Assembly: GCF_038562635.1 (NCBI RefSeq)
Contig: NZ_JBCFBO010000002.1
Span: forward strand, 310,001-374,000
Source of the DNA: Methanobacterium sp.
GTDB taxonomy: Archaea; Methanobacteriota; Methanobacteria; Methanobacteriales; Methanobacteriaceae
Reading direction: 5' to 3'
Length of the DNA stretch: 64,000 nucleotides
Part shown: in pieces, positions 62,339-64,000 of the stretch
Numbering within the stretch: position 1 is the stretch's first letter
How the letters are laid out: the number at the start of each line of letters is the position of its first letter
Notes under the pieces: model-generated
The model's input: the letters and a program-made list of their open reading frames with translations, nothing else
What the model was told of the DNA's origin: nothing
Databases searched by the model: none
Translations under genes and position numbers: made by a program

Positions 62339-62896
62339 ATGAAAAGAGCACTACTTGTAATTGATGTACAGAATGAATATTTCACAGGAAAATTACCAGT
62401 TACATATCCCAAAAACAGCTTTGAAAATATTATTAAAGTTATAGATTTTGCAAATGAAAATAATATTCCAGTACTTCTTATTCAACACACCAATCCTGGA
62501 AAAGATGCAGTTACCTTTAAAAAAGGTACTGCTGAACACAAAATCCACGCAGAAGTCTTAAAAAGAGGATATGACAAAATCATAGAGAAAAATTTGCCAG
62601 GAAGTTTTACAGGGACAGAATTAGGGCTCTGGCTTAAAGAAAATGACATAGATACTATTGTAATCAGCGGATATATGACTCAAATGTGCTGCGATACCAC
62701 TGCAAGACAAGCTATGCATATGGGTTTTAATGTTGAATTTTTAAGTGATGCTACAGGAACACTTGATATATCAAATTCTGCTGGAGAAATCAGCGCTGAA
62801 GAACTGCATAACGCCATATTAATTACACAGGCCATGAGGTTCAGTAAAGTCATGTCTACAGATGAATGGATAAAAACAGCTGTAAACTATAAATAA
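62339..62896 (+). CDS. Isochorismatase-family cysteine hydrolase
   Basis: 185 residues from ATG 62339, with GAGGGAAAAT just upstream; the earlier ATG at 62327 overlaps that site. MKRALLVIDVQNEYFTG (catalytic Asp), IIEKNLPGSFTGTELGLWLKEN (catalytic Lys region) and VISGYMTQMCCDTTARQAMHMGF (catalytic Cys, the xGxxTxxCVxxTxR pattern). Nicotinamidase/isochorismatase family, substrate undefined. Followed by a metallo-hydrolase gene in the same direction. Confidence 0.9.
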   Translation: MKRALLVIDVQNEYFTGKLPVTYPKNSFENIIKVIDFANENNIPVLLIQHTNPGKDAVTFKKGTAEHKIHAEVLKRGYDKIIEKNLPGSFTGTELGLWLKENDIDTIVISGYMTQMCCDTTARQAMHMGFNVEFLSDATGTLDISNSAGEISAEELHNAILITQAMRFSKVMSTDEWIKTAVNYK

Positions 62897-62966
62897 GATG
62901 AATTTTAAATGAGTATTCTTCTTAAATATGCTGAATAAATAAAAAGATCACTAAGGAGTTAAAAAT

Positions 62967-63833
62967 ATGGAAATTACAAAAAATGTCCACGCAATAAAAA
63001 TTCCTTTTCAGGTAAAAACTGAATTAGGAACGCTTGATAGATTCGTTTATTCATACTTGGTAAATGGAGAACAGGTATGCTTAATTGACAGCGGAGTTGT
63101 GGCATCTGAAAGAGTGATCTTTGATTATATGGAAAAAATCGGTTTAAAACCCGAAGATATTTCTTTAATGATTTTAACACATTCACATCCAGATCATATT
63201 GGATCAGCCCGGTCAATAAAGGCAAAATCAGGATGTAAAATCGCTGCCCATTCCGGTGAAATACCGTGGATTGAAGATGTTGAATTACAGGCAAAAGAAC
63301 GGCCTGTACCTAATTTCCACTTGCTGGTAGAAGGGTCTGTTGATGTTGATACTATTCTTGAAGATGGAAATGTACTTGATTTAGATAAAAATATCAGCTT
63401 GAAAGTTATCCATACTCCTGGCCATTCCAAAGGTTCTATTTCTCTTTTAATAGAAGAAGAGGGAGTTATAATTACAGGAGATGTTATTCCGCTTAGAGGA
63501 GACCTGCCAATTTACGAGGATATTGAAACTTCTGTAAATTCCATTAAGAAATTAAAGTCTACCTCTGGAATTGAAACACTATTAGCTTCATGGGATGACC
63601 CTCAAGAAGGTGAAAATGTATATCAAATCATTGATGATGCTTTGGATTACCTTCAAACTATTCATGAGTCAGTTATAAAAGTTAACAAAATGAATCCATC
63701 TTTAGAGCCTATGGAATTCTGTAAGATGGTTTTAAAAGATTTAGGAATACCTGAAGTAGCTGCAAATCCAATAGTTGCCATGTCTTTTCAGGCTAACCTG
63801 AATGTTCGTGAAAATCAGGATTTATTTTCATAA
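62967..63833 (+). CDS. Metallo-beta-lactamase-fold hydrolase, glyoxalase II-like
   Basis: 288 residues. LTHSHPDHIGSARSI (H-x-H-x-D-H, about 72-86), IHTPGHSKGSISLL (His near 151), GDVIPLRGD (Asp near 170), and a C-terminal helical extension (about 210-288) with DALDYLQTIHESVIKV and MEFCKMVLKDLGIP. AAGGAGTTAAAAAT precedes ATG. Substrate unknown. Paralogous in fold to 59302-59940 but in a different subgroup because of the C-terminal domain. Confidence 0.88.
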   Translation: MEITKNVHAIKIPFQVKTELGTLDRFVYSYLVNGEQVCLIDSGVVASERVIFDYMEKIGLKPEDISLMILTHSHPDHIGSARSIKAKSGCKIAAHSGEIPWIEDVELQAKERPVPNFHLLVEGSVDVDTILEDGNVLDLDKNISLKVIHTPGHSKGSISLLIEEEGVIITGDVIPLRGDLPIYEDIETSVNSIKKLKSTSGIETLLASWDDPQEGENVYQIIDDALDYLQTIHESVIKVNKMNPSLEPMEFCKMVLKDLGIPEVAANPIVAMSFQANLNVRENQDLFS

Positions 63834-63859
63834 AATCCAATTTAATTTCTTTTTTTAGA

Positions 63860-64000
63860 TTATATTCCTTTTTCAAGCTCTGTAACCATAACAGTCCTGT
63901 CCGAGTTATTATAAAATCCATTTTTAATATAAAATTCCTCAGCAGGTATCCCTTTATTGGTTAATAAAACCAAACGCGTGTACTCTTCTTCAATAAGCTG
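63860..64000 (-). CDS. GNAT acetyltransferase, C-terminal part only
   Basis: Minus-strand frame of 46 codons running in from beyond the window edge and ending at TAA 63862-63860. It reads QLIEEEYTRLVLLTNKGIPA then EEFYIKNGFYNNSDRTVMVT and ends ELEKGI. The A-x-x-FYxKxGF element is the typical GNAT C-terminal motif. The start lies outside the window. Confidence 0.7.
   Translation of the reverse strand, partial: QLIEEEYTRLVLLTNKGIPAEEFYIKNGFYNNSDRTVMVTELEKGI

Overview
The window looks like a chromosomal segment of a methanogenic archaeon of the order Methanobacteriales, most likely Methanobacterium or a close relative. The DNA is AT-rich. Start codons are often preceded by GGTGA or GGAGG. Archaeal information-processing genes are present: PAN, LonB, MBF1, the KEOPS subunit Cgi121, NreA and a Trm11-like methyltransferase. 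There is nickel/hydrogenase maturation machinery (HypA, HypB, NikR, a HycI-type protease), cobyric acid synthase, archaeal lipid reductase, and a MraY-like/Mur-ligase-like gene set of the kind tied to pseudomurein.

Layout. 1-3041: tandem duplication of a multi-pass membrane protein gene plus an acetyltransferase gene; one acetyltransferase copy is a remnant and one membrane gene is frameshifted. 3291-5591: tRNA-Ala, a DUF354 protein, hypB-hypA. 5953-6350: three ~130-bp tandem repeats just upstream of prs. 7362-18904: a P-loop ATPase, DEAD-box helicase, LonB, a small Sm/Hfq-like protein, cbiP, a stress protein with a cation exchanger, and CorA. 19030-22455: two tRNA-Gly genes, nikR with several upstream inverted repeats, a methyltransferase overlapping hycI. 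22678-28666: pseudomurein-type cluster (ATP-grasp, MraY-like, Mur ligase, POTRA-like secreted protein, unknown secreted protein). 29209-36970: transporters and small membrane proteins, with a broken AI-2E permease gene and a decayed regulator-like gene. 37196-49401: hairpin array, a C/D box guide RNA, PAN, MBF1, lipid reductase, tRNA methyltransferase, an isopropylmalate-synthase-family enzyme, Cgi121, a DegT-like enzyme and NreA. 49402-64000: accessory region with an ABC exporter, duplicated small membrane proteins, a broken padR, hydrolases, a padR-EFR1-MBL-methyltransferase operon, and a partial acetyltransferase at the edge.

Main non-coding discoveries. (1) A family of intergenic arrays (five sites: 23811, 25132, 37196, 52981, 61333) made of short perfect hairpins, mostly 7-11 bp stems with 3-nt loops. 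Stem sequences vary but both arms change together, and they are joined by recurring linkers such as GGTT, AACAT, TAGCTTG and GAGAG. One array lies in the 5' leader of padR and touches its ribosome binding site; another supplies the last codons and stop of a membrane protein gene. (2) A textbook C/D box guide RNA at 37442-37503 on the minus strand. (3) A strongly structured candidate RNA at 50405-50562 with a possible pseudoknot and a U-tract. (4) Inverted repeats upstream of nikR.

Functionally, the HypA/HypB/NikR/HycI set points to [NiFe]-hydrogenase maturation under nickel control. CbiP and CorA fit corrinoid and divalent metal needs of methanogenesis. The ATP-grasp/MraY/Mur genes fit lipid-linked assembly of the pseudomurein peptide. 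All assignments are read from sequence motifs; no database search was possible.
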